DNA of 10,605 nt from JAPKZH01 sp964537875 (GCA_964537875.1 CAZIDN010000100.1:1-10605), one strand, 5' to 3'; numbered from the stretch's first letter, positions 1-6,949 are shown. Program-made: numbers and translations. The notes: a model not told the origin generated them from the letters alone.

Positions 1-103
1 GCGGAGGGGGGCCCCGTCGGCTTTTCCGACGGGGGGAACCGACGGGACTGGTTCCTCGGGGCTCGGGGGCTAGGGACGGCCTAAGCGCCCCCCGAACGGG
101 AAT
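1..103. repeat. GC-rich cluster of palindromes, non-coding
   Basis: No convincing gene is seen in bases 1-212. The first 100 bases are a string of inverted repeats. CCCCGTCGG (12-20) pairs perfectly with CCGACGGGG (26-34) around a 5-nt CTTTT loop. GGAACC (35-40) pairs with GGTTCC (50-55). TCGGGGG (64-70) can pair with CCCCCGA near 88-95. CCGACGGG also recurs directly at 26-33 and 39-46. The cluster may be the terminator or repeat tail of an upstream gene outside the window, or a REP-like element. The right end of the window has a similar GC-rich style, but I see no long identical match between the two. The function is inferred only. Confidence 0.5.
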
Positions 104-148
104 GTCATTTTAATGATTGCGTCGATATTAGTCGGGATTGTGAAACTC

Positions 149-177
149 TAGACAATCACCCTCGGTTTGATTAAGAT
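149..177 (+). promoter_or_regulatory. Candidate sigma70-type promoter of the deacylase/M23 unit
   Basis: TAGACA (149-154, 5 of 6 to the -35 consensus) is followed after exactly 17 nt by TAAGAT (172-177, 4 of 6 to the -10 consensus). Transcription would start near 184, giving a leader of about 29 nt that contains the AAGGAG ribosome site at 199-204. The match is by eye, and the -10 box is only moderate. Confidence 0.4.
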
Positions 178-212
178 GAGCCTTGTCGACTGATGTCTAA
201 GGAGAGAATCCC

Positions 213-1916
213 ATGACCGACCGGATCAAGCGCCGGGATTTTTTGAAGAAGGCGGGCCGGGCCGTCGCCGCAGCTTCCCTGGCCGGAGGCGGGATTGCCC
301 TCACCGGCTGCTCTTCTGATAAGGACTATGACCTGGTCATCAAAGACGGCCTCGTCTTTGACGGGCTTGGCAATCCCGGCCTTGTGACCGACATCGGTAT
401 ATCCGGCAATTCCATAAAATATATCGGGAGCGTTTCCCCAAGCCGGGGTGTCCGAGTGATCGATGCCCGCGGCTCGGCCATCGCCCCCGGCTTTATCGAT
501 GTCCATGACCATACGGATGCCCAGCTTCTGGCCAATCCTAGAGCGGAAAGCTCGGTCCATCAGGGGATCACGACCCTCATCAGCGGCAACTGCGGTTCAT
601 CGCCTTTCCCCATCGCCGAAGAGATATTCGAGGAACAGAAAGAATCCCTTAAAAAACAGTACGACGTGGACCTGACGTGGCGGGACATCACGGGCTTTTT
701 TGCCAGGCTCCAAGAGAAAGGGATGGCCCTCAATTATGCGACCCTCGTCGGACAGGGGGCCATCCGCGGGGCCGCGATGGGGTTCAATGACAGGCCGCCG
801 AAACCTGAAGAGATGGAAAAAATGAAAGCTCTGGTCGCCGAGAATATCAAGAACGGCGCTCTCGGGATGTCGACCGGATTGGAATACACCCCCGGCAGTT
901 TTGCCCAGGGAGACGAAATCGCCGAATTGTCCAAGATCGTGGCTCAGCGGGGCGGGGTTTATGCCAGTCACATGCGCGATGAGGGCGATCTCTTGATCGA
1001 ATCGCTCGATGAGACGATCGGCGTCGCCAAACAATCCGGCGTGAGCCTCCAGATCTCCCATCTCAAAGTCGCCTATCCTCGGAACTGGAATAAGATCGAT
1101 GCAGCGCTGACCAAGATCGAGGAGGCAAAAAAAGACGGCGTCGATATTTTCTGCGATCGCTATCCCTATATCGCCGGTGCCACGAGCCTCAGCTTCAATT
1201 TTCCGCTCTGGGCCCGGCAGGGGACGACCGAGGAATTCATCGCCAGGCTCAAAGATCCCTATCAGGATGCCCGGCTCAGGGCTTTCCTAGCCGAGCGCGA
1301 GAAAAAGCTCGGCTCCTGGGACAAAGTGGTCATTTCCTCCGTCCTGTCTGAAAAAAACCGGCCTTTTCAAGGCAAGAACATCCTCCAAGCTTCCAAAGAA
1401 ACGGGAAAAGCACCCTATGAGTTCATGAGGGACCTCATCATCGAGGAAAAAGACGCAGTCGGCATGGTCATTTTCTTGGGCACAGAGGAAAACCTCAAGC
1501 GCATCCTGGCCCATCCTCTGGTCGGCGTCGGCACGGATGGAGAGGCGCTGGCGCCCTATGGCCTGCTTGGCCGCAGCAAGCCCCACCCGCGGATGTATGG
1601 GACCTTTCCGCGGGTTCTCGGGAAGTATGTCCGCGAAGCAAAGCTCCTGAAATTGGAGGAGATGCTGAAAAAAATGACGTCCCTGCCGGCCGGAAAATTC
1701 GGCCTGGACAAGCGAGGCGTTCTCCAGGCTGGATCCTATGCGGACCTGGTCATCTTTGACCCGGACAAGGTGATCGACCGGGCGACATGGAGCGATCCCC
1801 ATCAATATCCCGCAGGCATGGACTACGTGCTTGTCAACGGGCAGGTTGTCATCGAAGGCGGCGTGCACACAGGGAAGCTGCCGGGAAAAATTTTGCGAAA
1901 AAAGATTTCCGCATGA
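213..1916 (+). CDS. N-acyl-D-amino-acid deacylase-like amidohydrolase, Tat-exported lipoprotein
   Basis: This 567-residue protein belongs to the D-aminoacylase branch of the amidohydrolase superfamily, which hydrolyses N-acyl-D-amino acids or related N-substituted amino acids with a metal in a TIM barrel. The N-terminus has a twin-arginine motif (RRDFLK, residues 7-12), a hydrophobic Ala/Gly stretch and a lipobox LTGC (30-33). It is therefore probably folded before export and lipid-anchored at Cys33. Visible family motifs are PGFIDVHDHTD (metal His98 and His100), GNCG (Cys127, the bridging Cys in D-aminoacylases), SHMRDEG (His253), ISH (His283) and GTDGE (Asp442). A C-terminal beta-sandwich follows (GSYADLVIFDP, about 506-516). 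The start is supported by AAGGAG 8 nt upstream. The stop overlaps the start of the M23 peptidase gene. Exact substrate is unknown: the family also includes dihydroorotase- and hydantoinase-like enzymes, but the HMRDE and GNCG motifs favour D-aminoacylase. Confidence 0.88.
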   Translation: MTDRIKRRDFLKKAGRAVAAASLAGGGIALTGCSSDKDYDLVIKDGLVFDGLGNPGLVTDIGISGNSIKYIGSVSPSRGVRVIDARGSAIAPGFIDVHDHTDAQLLANPRAESSVHQGITTLISGNCGSSPFPIAEEIFEEQKESLKKQYDVDLTWRDITGFFARLQEKGMALNYATLVGQGAIRGAAMGFNDRPPKPEEMEKMKALVAENIKNGALGMSTGLEYTPGSFAQGDEIAELSKIVAQRGGVYASHMRDEGDLLIESLDETIGVAKQSGVSLQISHLKVAYPRNWNKIDAALTKIEEAKKDGVDIFCDRYPYIAGATSLSFNFPLWARQGTTEEFIARLKDPYQDARLRAFLAEREKKLGSWDKVVISSVLSEKNRPFQGKNILQASKETGKAPYEFMRDLIIEEKDAVGMVIFLGTEENLKRILAHPLVGVGTDGEALAPYGLLGRSKPHPRMYGTFPRVLGKYVREAKLLKLEEMLKKMTSLPAGKFGLDKRGVLQAGSYADLVIFDPDKVIDRATWSDPHQYPAGMDYVLVNGQVVIEGGVHTGKLPGKILRKKISA

Positions 1917-2806
1917 AAAAGCGAATTTATTTCTTGCTGCTGATCCTCGTCTGCCTCGGAGCGGCCTTGTTTCCGTCCAACACGTACCAGACGCTCACCG
2001 TGGACGGAATGCCCGTCGAGTTTGTCTTCCGGTCTCTTCAACCGGGCGAGGTCATTCTGGCGGTTTTGAAGGGCGAGCCGCCGGTCAAGGCTGTCCGGCT
2101 TCAATTCCTGGGCAAGAAATATATCTTGAGCGCTTCGCGGCCGGGCGAAAAGCCCTTTGCCCTCATCGGCGTCGATCTCGACGTGAAGCCTCAATCCTAC
2201 GTCATCAGAATCACTGCGGAGAAGGAGGATGGGACCAAGGAAGACGCCCGGCAGGAATTTTTGATCGATCCCAAGAATTTTTCCCAGAAAAGATTCTGGA
2301 TCAAAGAGAGCCTGATCGCCCCGCCGCCCCAGGAGCTGGAGCGCATCCGCAGGGAACAGGAGCTTCTCCAGGATATCTATAACTGTATAACGCCGGAGTG
2401 GCTGGGAACTGGCAGTTTCATCCCGCCGCTCGACCATGAGGCTTTTCCCAATTTCGGGCAGCGGCGAATCTATAACAAAAGGCCTCCTTCCGTCCACGCC
2501 GGCGTGGATATCGGCGCGCCGTGGGGGACACCGATCCGGGCCGCCAATTCGGGAAAAGTCGTTCTGGCCAGCAGCCTCTATTTTTCCGGCAAGACCGTGA
2601 TCATCGAACACGGCCGGGGCGTTTTCAGTATTTACGGCCATATGTCGAAGTTCCTGGTGAAAAGGGGTGACGTGGTCAAGAAAGGCGCCCTGATCGGAAA
2701 AGTCGGCTCAACGGGGCGCTCCACCGGGCCTCATCTCCACTGGGCGCTCAAGATTTATGAAAGCCGCGTCGATCCGTTCGCCCTGGTCGGCATGCCGCTG
2801 GACTAA
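1913..2806 (+). CDS. Secreted M23 family metallopeptidase (LytM/lysostaphin-type)
   Basis: This protein of 297 residues is a zinc endopeptidase of the kind that usually cuts peptidoglycan cross-bridges or Gly-rich peptides outside the cytoplasm. MKKR plus the hydrophobic stretch at about 6-20 is a Sec signal peptide or signal anchor; no strong lipobox is seen. Residues about 25-120 look like a beta-rich domain, and about 136-160 like a short charged helix. The M23 core spans about 190-290. It has HxxxD (His195, Asp199), YGH (His243) and GPHLHW (His274, His276), so all zinc and catalytic residues are present. I chose the ATG at 1913 because it overlaps the deacylase stop as ATGA and begins the signal peptide. 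A longer in-frame start at 1787 would bury the signal inside a nonsense extension. There is no strong Shine-Dalgarno site, so translation probably depends on coupling. No LysM or SH3 wall-binding domain is seen. Confidence 0.92.
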   Translation: MKKRIYFLLLILVCLGAALFPSNTYQTLTVDGMPVEFVFRSLQPGEVILAVLKGEPPVKAVRLQFLGKKYILSASRPGEKPFALIGVDLDVKPQSYVIRITAEKEDGTKEDARQEFLIDPKNFSQKRFWIKESLIAPPPQELERIRREQELLQDIYNCITPEWLGTGSFIPPLDHEAFPNFGQRRIYNKRPPSVHAGVDIGAPWGTPIRAANSGKVVLASSLYFSGKTVIIEHGRGVFSIYGHMSKFLVKRGDVVKKGALIGKVGSTGRSTGPHLHWALKIYESRVDPFALVGMPLD

Positions 2807-2842
2807 AAAGCTTGATTTCTTTAAATTTGTTTCCCCAACCTA

Positions 2843-4882
2843 TTATTTCTTAAGGTATTCGGCGAGCCAGTCGAGGATGGTCTTCCACCATAGCTCGGCA
2901 TTCTGCGGCTTCTGGATAAAGTGGTCTTCGTCCGGGAAATAGAGAAGCTTGGAAGGGACGTTCATTCGCTGCAAGGCGGTGAAGAACTGAAGCCCCTGTT
3001 CGAGCGGGACGCGGAAATCGTTCTGGCTGTGGATGACCAGGCACGGCGTCTTGAAGTTTTTGACATGGCTCGACGGCGACCACTTCGCGTATTGTTCGGG
3101 GCTGGTCCAGGGCGTGCCCAGGTATTCCCATTCGGGAAACCAGAGTTCTTCGGTCGCCCCATACATGGAACGCAGGTCGAAAACTCCGGAATGGCTGACC
3201 AGGCATTTGAATGCGTCCGTCTGGCCTTCGATCCAGTCGACCATATACCCGCCATAGGACGCTCCGGCCGCCGCGTTCCGGCCGGCATCGATAAACGGAA
3301 AGCGGCCGTGGAGGTAGCGAAGCCCGAGCATGATGTCTTGATAGGGCTTTCCGCCCCAGTCGCCGCTGATCGAATCCGTGAATCGCTGTCCATAGCCCGT
3401 GCTGCCGTGAAAGTTGATCATGGCTACGACATACCCGGGGGCGGCGAACATCTGGGCGTTCCAGCGGTAATGGAAATCGTCTTTCCAGGCGCCCTGGGGC
3501 CCGCCGTGGATCATCATGACCAGGGGATATTTTTTGGCCGGGTCAAAGGCCGGGGGTTTGAGCAGCCAACCGTGGACCTTGTCCTTGGCCGCTCCCTCGA
3601 ACCAGAACTCTTCGGCGCCGTTCATGGCGAGCTGGTCCCGCAAGTCCCGGCTGAAGTCGGTCAGCGGGACTGGTTTTTTTGCATCGAGGTCGAGGGAGTA
3701 GAGATCGTTCGGCCGGTTCATAGCCTGTTTGAGGAAAACGAACGTCTTTCCGTCGGGGAGCAGGCTGATCAAGTTGAACGTGTGGCCGTCCAGGATTTTT
3801 TCGACCCTGAGGTCCTTGAGCGAAATTTTAAACAGGGCGGTCCGGCCTTTTTCTTCGGCCGAGAAATAGATCGTGGAGCCGTCCCGCGCCCAAATGATTT
3901 CATCGACCGAATCATCCAGCCTCTCCGTCAGGTTCTGGATTTTTTGCGTTTTTCGTTCATACAACATCAAGCTGTATTTGTCCGCTTCAAAGCCCGGCCT
4001 GGCCATGGCTTTGTAGGCGATATATTTTCCGTCAGGCGAATACCTGGGCGAGTTGTCGTCGGCCTTGTTGGTCGTGAGGGGCTTGATTTCTCCGCCCTTG
4101 ACAGAGGTGAGGAAAAGATCATTGTTCGTGCCGAGACCAAGCTTTAACTCAGGATCGATATTACGGACAAAACAGAGTTCGCTTCCGTCGGGTGAGAACG
4201 CAAAGTCCTGGGATCCGCCCAGGGCGATCGGGGGCGTGTCGTAATCTCCGGGGGTCACGTCCACGGCTTTTCCTCCCTCGGCCGGAATCATGAATACATG
4301 GCTTCGCGTTCCGTCCGCCCAGGCATTCCAGTGGCGGACGAGCAGATTGCTATAGAGCCTGGCCTTGACTTTGCTTTTTTCCCGGGCTTCCGCTTTCTTC
4401 TTGTTGCAGTCGTCTTCGGCGCAATCTGGATAGACGGATGAAGTGAAGGCCAGCGTTTTGCCGTCCGGAGACCAAATGACGCCCGAGGCGCCTGTGGAAA
4501 GCGTCGTCAGCTGGTAAGCTTCTCCGCCGCTGGAGTTGATGATCCAGACCTGGGGCGAACCGCTCCGGGTCGAAATGAAGGCGATCTTCCTGCCGTCCGG
4601 AGACCAACGGGGGTTCATGTCCGCCAGCGGGCCGGAGGTGAGCTGCAGCGGCTCCCCGCCCTTGGCCGGGATGAGCCAGATATCGCTGTTACCGCGGTTG
4701 GCCTCTTTATCCATGGCGGTGACGACGAAGGCGATCCAGCTTCCATCGGGGGAAGGCTGCGGGTCGGTCACCCGCTTGATTTTGATGAAGTCATCGAACG
4801 TCAGCGGCCGGGTCTGGGCGCCGGCCGGAATCGCCGCCAAGATAATCAAAAATGCGGCCAAAAAGCTTGTCGCCTTTTTCAT
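2843..4882 (-). CDS. S9 family serine peptidase, DPP5/acylaminoacyl-peptidase-like, secreted
   Basis: This is a full-length 679-residue prolyl-oligopeptidase-family enzyme. It begins with a Sec signal peptide ending in AGA-Q (cleavage near residue 22), so it acts in the periplasm or outside. An N-terminal beta-propeller carries repeated SPDG blades (about residues 44, 94, 138, 230 and 282), which filter substrate size. The C-terminal alpha/beta-hydrolase domain has HGGPQ (459-463, oxyanion region), GASYGGYM (nucleophile Ser542), NDFRVP (Asp622) and DEDHF (His654), so the triad is intact. The length and the segment around LVRHWNAWADG (181-191) resemble bacterial DPP5, which releases dipeptides with an Ala or hydrophobic residue at P1. 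A broader acylaminoacyl-peptidase role cannot be excluded. Its start is supported by AGGAGG (4890-4895, complement) 7 nt upstream. It converges on the M23 gene with a 36-bp gap in which I see no terminator hairpin. Its own promoter lies just upstream. Confidence 0.93.
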   Translation of the reverse strand: MKKATSFLAAFLIILAAIPAGAQTRPLTFDDFIKIKRVTDPQPSPDGSWIAFVVTAMDKEANRGNSDIWLIPAKGGEPLQLTSGPLADMNPRWSPDGRKIAFISTRSGSPQVWIINSSGGEAYQLTTLSTGASGVIWSPDGKTLAFTSSVYPDCAEDDCNKKKAEAREKSKVKARLYSNLLVRHWNAWADGTRSHVFMIPAEGGKAVDVTPGDYDTPPIALGGSQDFAFSPDGSELCFVRNIDPELKLGLGTNNDLFLTSVKGGEIKPLTTNKADDNSPRYSPDGKYIAYKAMARPGFEADKYSLMLYERKTQKIQNLTERLDDSVDEIIWARDGSTIYFSAEEKGRTALFKISLKDLRVEKILDGHTFNLISLLPDGKTFVFLKQAMNRPNDLYSLDLDAKKPVPLTDFSRDLRDQLAMNGAEEFWFEGAAKDKVHGWLLKPPAFDPAKKYPLVMMIHGGPQGAWKDDFHYRWNAQMFAAPGYVVAMINFHGSTGYGQRFTDSISGDWGGKPYQDIMLGLRYLHGRFPFIDAGRNAAAGASYGGYMVDWIEGQTDAFKCLVSHSGVFDLRSMYGATEELWFPEWEYLGTPWTSPEQYAKWSPSSHVKNFKTPCLVIHSQNDFRVPLEQGLQFFTALQRMNVPSKLLYFPDEDHFIQKPQNAELWWKTILDWLAEYLKK

Positions 4883-4912
4883 GTTGATGCCTCCTCTAGC
4901 GGGATGGGTATT

Positions 4913-4941
4913 ATTATATTTGAAGGACCCCTGAGTGGCCA
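4913..4941 (-). promoter_or_regulatory. Candidate promoter of the S9 peptidase gene
   Basis: Read on the complement, TATAAT (4918-4913) is a perfect -10 box. It is preceded at 17 nt by TGGCCA (4941-4936), a 4-of-6 match to the -35 consensus. Transcription would begin near 4906, giving a leader of about 24 nt that carries the AGGAGG ribosome site. Confidence 0.55.
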
Positions 4942-4955
4942 GAGTGATTTCTTAT

Positions 4956-4967
4956 CCCAATTTTGGG
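4956..4967. promoter_or_regulatory. Small palindrome between divergent promoters, possible operator
   Basis: CCCAA (4956-4960) and TTGGG (4963-4967) form an inverted repeat with a 2-nt spacer. It sits upstream of both the leftward S9 promoter and the rightward iPGM-family promoter. The position would suit a regulator binding site, but the arms are only 5 bp and chance is a real alternative. Confidence 0.2.
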
Positions 4968-5014
4968 TCTTATGATGTTTGCTCGGCGAGGGGGTGCCGC
5001 GAACCGCGTCTTCA

Positions 5015-5043
5015 TTGACAACGCTTTTTCTGGCTTTTATAGT
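5015..5043 (+). promoter_or_regulatory. Strong consensus promoter of the permuted iPGM gene
   Basis: A perfect -35 box TTGACA (5015-5020) is followed by a 17-nt spacer and TATAGT (5038-5043, 5 of 6). Transcription should start around 5050, only about 16 nt before the ATG at 5066. No clear Shine-Dalgarno sequence lies in that short leader. The gene is therefore probably well transcribed and translated from a very short leader. This promoter also shows that the gene's present 5' end, within the permuted order, is the natural one. Confidence 0.65.
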
Positions 5044-5065
5044 ATAGGCTCATTTTGGCAAAATC

Positions 5066-6697
5066 ATGGCCGACGAGAATAAAAAACAGATTTCTTCCGC
5101 CATGGGCGAGGCAATCCGACGGGCGTACGGCGCCGGCCAGGAGGACGAGGCGCTCGAGCCCTTGATCAAGGTCGACACCGCCGGACAGCCGCTGGGAAGG
5201 CTGGAAAGCGGAGACTCGGTCATCTTTTATGACATCCGCGGCGAACGAGAAATCGAGATCACGGAAGCGCTGACCGGCAAGGATTTCTCCGCCTTCCCCG
5301 TCAAAAAAGACCTGAATCTCAACTTTGTGACGATGATCGAATACGACCCGGGCCTCCGTGTCGGGGTGGCCTTTCCCAAGCAGGAAAAGCTCAAAAACAC
5401 GCTGGCCGAAGTTCTTTCGGAAGCCGGCCTGCGGCTGGCCAAGATCGCCGAGTCCGAGAAGGCCGCTCACATCGGGTATTTTTTGAACGGAAAGAACGAT
5501 GAGAAATTCCCCGGAGAAGAGCGGATCGTCGTCCCTTCGCCCGAGGATGTCGCCATGTACGATGACAGCCCCGAGATGAGCGTGAGCTTGGTCGCCGCGG
5601 AAATCCTGAAAAAAATCAGTGATGAGAGTGTCTCTGTCATCATCGCCAACTTTGCCAATGTCGATGTTGTCGGCCACATCGAAAACAAAGCCTCGGCCTT
5701 GGCCGCCGTCGAGGCCGTCGACCGCGAGCTGGGGCGCGTCGTCGCCGGGGCGCGTTCGAAGGCCGTCACACTCCTTGTCACATCGGACCATGGAACGGTC
5801 GAAGAATGGCTCTATCCGGACGGGACGATCAATACAGGCCATACAAAAAATCCCGTCCCGTTCGTCCTGGCCGATTTTTCGCTGAAGAGTCCAAATCTCG
5901 CGGAGATCGAAAAAGAGGGCGAGCTGGCCGATGTGGCCCCGACGGTGCTGGATTTAGCAAGGCTCCAGAAACCGGCCGAGATGACGGGGACGAGCCTATT
6001 TGTCAAGCCGGCCGTAGGAAAACTTCCAAGAAAAAAAATCGTCCTGCTCATCCTGGACGGCTGGGGATTGCGGGACGAGAGATATGGAAACCTGATCGCG
6101 GAAGCGCATACTCCGAACTTCGATGATCTTTGGGCACGTTTCCCTCACTCCGTCCTCAAATCTTCCGGGGAAGCTGTGGGGATGCCGCCCAACACCGTCG
6201 GCAATTCCGAGGCCGGTCATCTCCATTTGGGCGCCGGTCGCCGCGTCCTCCTCGACCGCGTTCGCATCGACAAGGCCGTTGAAGACGGGAGCTTTTATTC
6301 GAACGAAGCCTTGCATTGGGCCATGCACAGAGCCAAGCAGGACCGAAAGCCGTTGCACCTGATGGGGATCATCTCCCATTACAGCTCGCACGGGACGATC
6401 AGACATCTTTTTGCCCTGCTTCAAATGGCCAAAAACCAGGGCCTCGACGAAGTTTTTATTCACGGCTTCATCGGGCGCCGGGGCGAGAAGCCTGAGAGCG
6501 GCGCCATTTATGTGGAGAAAGTCGAGGACAAGTGCCGCGAGCTCGGCCTCGGACAGGTGGTGACGGTGATCGGCCGTCATTGGGCGCTGGACAGAGAAGA
6601 AAAATGGGGCCGGGTCGAAAAGACCTACTGGGCCCTTGTCTATGGCAAGGGCACGCCCGTTCGTCAGAGACAAAAAAATCACTATCCAAGTGTTTGA
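5066..6697 (+). CDS. Circularly permuted iPGM-family phosphoglycerate mutase-like protein
   Basis: Every segment of cofactor-independent phosphoglycerate mutase (3-PG to 2-PG, two Mn ions, phosphoserine intermediate) is present in its 543 residues, but the two halves are swapped. Residues about 10-311 match the normal C-terminal portion: EAIRRAYGAG, GDSVIF..IRGER (Arg58, Arg61), ESEKAAH (Lys132), FANVDVVGH (Asp200, His204), SDHG (Asp241, His242), TGHTKNPVPF (His259) and AEMTGTSL. A linker of about 12 residues (312-323) follows. Residues 324-532 match the normal N-terminal portion: IVLLILDGWG (Asp331), GNSEAGH (Ser381, phospho-acceptor), SSHGT (His442), a degenerate substrate loop GRRG (470-473), and GR...LDR (Arg504, Arg510). 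It ends after RVEKTYWALVYGKG, exactly where the first residues would continue. All metal ligands are kept. The Asp154 equivalent is Gly473. Length is near the usual 510. The reading frame is open and has its own promoter. It may still be the cell's iPGM or may have a changed activity. Family is sure; present activity is not. Confidence 0.9.
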   Translation: MADENKKQISSAMGEAIRRAYGAGQEDEALEPLIKVDTAGQPLGRLESGDSVIFYDIRGEREIEITEALTGKDFSAFPVKKDLNLNFVTMIEYDPGLRVGVAFPKQEKLKNTLAEVLSEAGLRLAKIAESEKAAHIGYFLNGKNDEKFPGEERIVVPSPEDVAMYDDSPEMSVSLVAAEILKKISDESVSVIIANFANVDVVGHIENKASALAAVEAVDRELGRVVAGARSKAVTLLVTSDHGTVEEWLYPDGTINTGHTKNPVPFVLADFSLKSPNLAEIEKEGELADVAPTVLDLARLQKPAEMTGTSLFVKPAVGKLPRKKIVLLILDGWGLRDERYGNLIAEAHTPNFDDLWARFPHSVLKSSGEAVGMPPNTVGNSEAGHLHLGAGRRVLLDRVRIDKAVEDGSFYSNEALHWAMHRAKQDRKPLHLMGIISHYSSHGTIRHLFALLQMAKNQGLDEVFIHGFIGRRGEKPESGAIYVEKVEDKCRELGLGQVVTVIGRHWALDREEKWGRVEKTYWALVYGKGTPVRQRQKNHYPSV

Positions 6698-6712
6698 GGG
6701 AAAAGAAGATGG

Positions 6713-6807
6713 AGGGTGGCGCGGAGGCTGCCCTGGTACTCTCGCGCAAGACCCTCCCACCCAGCACTCAGGCGCTTCGAGCACCAGGGCAGCCTCGGTG
6801 CCACCCT
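6713..6807. repeat. Large imperfect inverted repeat / hairpin, possible terminator or REP-like element
   Basis: Bases 6713-6741 and 6779-6807 are inverted copies: 29-nt arms with 3 mismatches around a 37-nt loop. The shared core is GAGGCTGCCCTGGT. The hairpin begins 15 nt after the stop of the iPGM-family gene, and the right arm runs into TTTAACACTTT, so it could act as a terminator. It is much longer than a normal intrinsic terminator and lacks a clean T-tract, so a palindromic mobile repeat or remnant fits as well. The rest of the 260-nt gap (6698-6957) holds no credible gene. Confidence 0.7.
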
Positions 6808-6909
6808 TTAACACTTTGGGATCTCTTCCATTTCGTATGGGGAGCGAGGCCGTCTCCGGATCGTTTCCCAGACAAATTTTCCCCACAGGGAATGGAAGAG
6901 AACCATATC

Positions 6910-6949
6910 TTGAAACTTTATTGACGAAATTGCGTAATTTATAGAGAAT
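6910..6949 (+). promoter_or_regulatory. AT-rich candidate promoter region of the ABC transporter unit
   Basis: Two overlapping options exist. TTGAAA (6910-6915) with CGTAAT (6933-6938) has a 17-nt spacer. TTGACG (6921-6926) with GAGAAT (6944-6949) also has a 17-nt spacer, but would place the start of transcription almost on the ATG at 6958. The -35 boxes are good (5 of 6) and the -10 boxes are weak. No strong ribosome site precedes the first ABC gene. Confidence 0.3.

Noticed and set aside
1787..1912. Longer in-frame start for the M23 peptidase
   Set aside because: It would overlap the deacylase by about 130 nt and put an Arg/His-rich extension before a clear signal peptide. The ATG at 1913 fits better.
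2807..2842. Possible bidirectional terminator between the convergent M23 and S9 genes
   Set aside because: The 36-bp gap is AT-rich, but I see no stem of useful length.
2921..4147. Long rightward open frame of 408 codons opposite the S9 peptidase
   Set aside because: It is antisense to a gene with an intact catalytic triad, signal peptide and propeller repeats. Its translation has no recognisable motif, and such shadows are common in GC-rich DNA.
5012..5842. Leftward open frame of 276 codons opposite the iPGM-family gene
   Set aside because: It lies entirely antisense to conserved iPGM motifs. It has an Asp/Gly-rich translation typical of a shadow frame and no family motif.
5066..6697. The iPGM gene as two broken fragments or an assembly chimera
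   Set aside because: The frame is uninterrupted and has its own consensus promoter and a normal stop. The two ends abut in canonical coordinates, and a short designed-looking linker replaces the old termini. A random chimera would not be expected to give this. Read-level checking is still worthwhile.
5996..6886. Leftward open frame of 296 codons crossing the iPGM 3' half and the intergenic hairpin
   Set aside because: It runs through both arms of the inverted repeat and is antisense to conserved coding sequence. It shows no known motif.
6532..6944. Small rightward frames in the gap after the iPGM-family gene (130 and 102 codons)
   Set aside because: They start inside the iPGM gene in other frames and translate the hairpin arms. 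There is no ribosome site and no protein-like composition.
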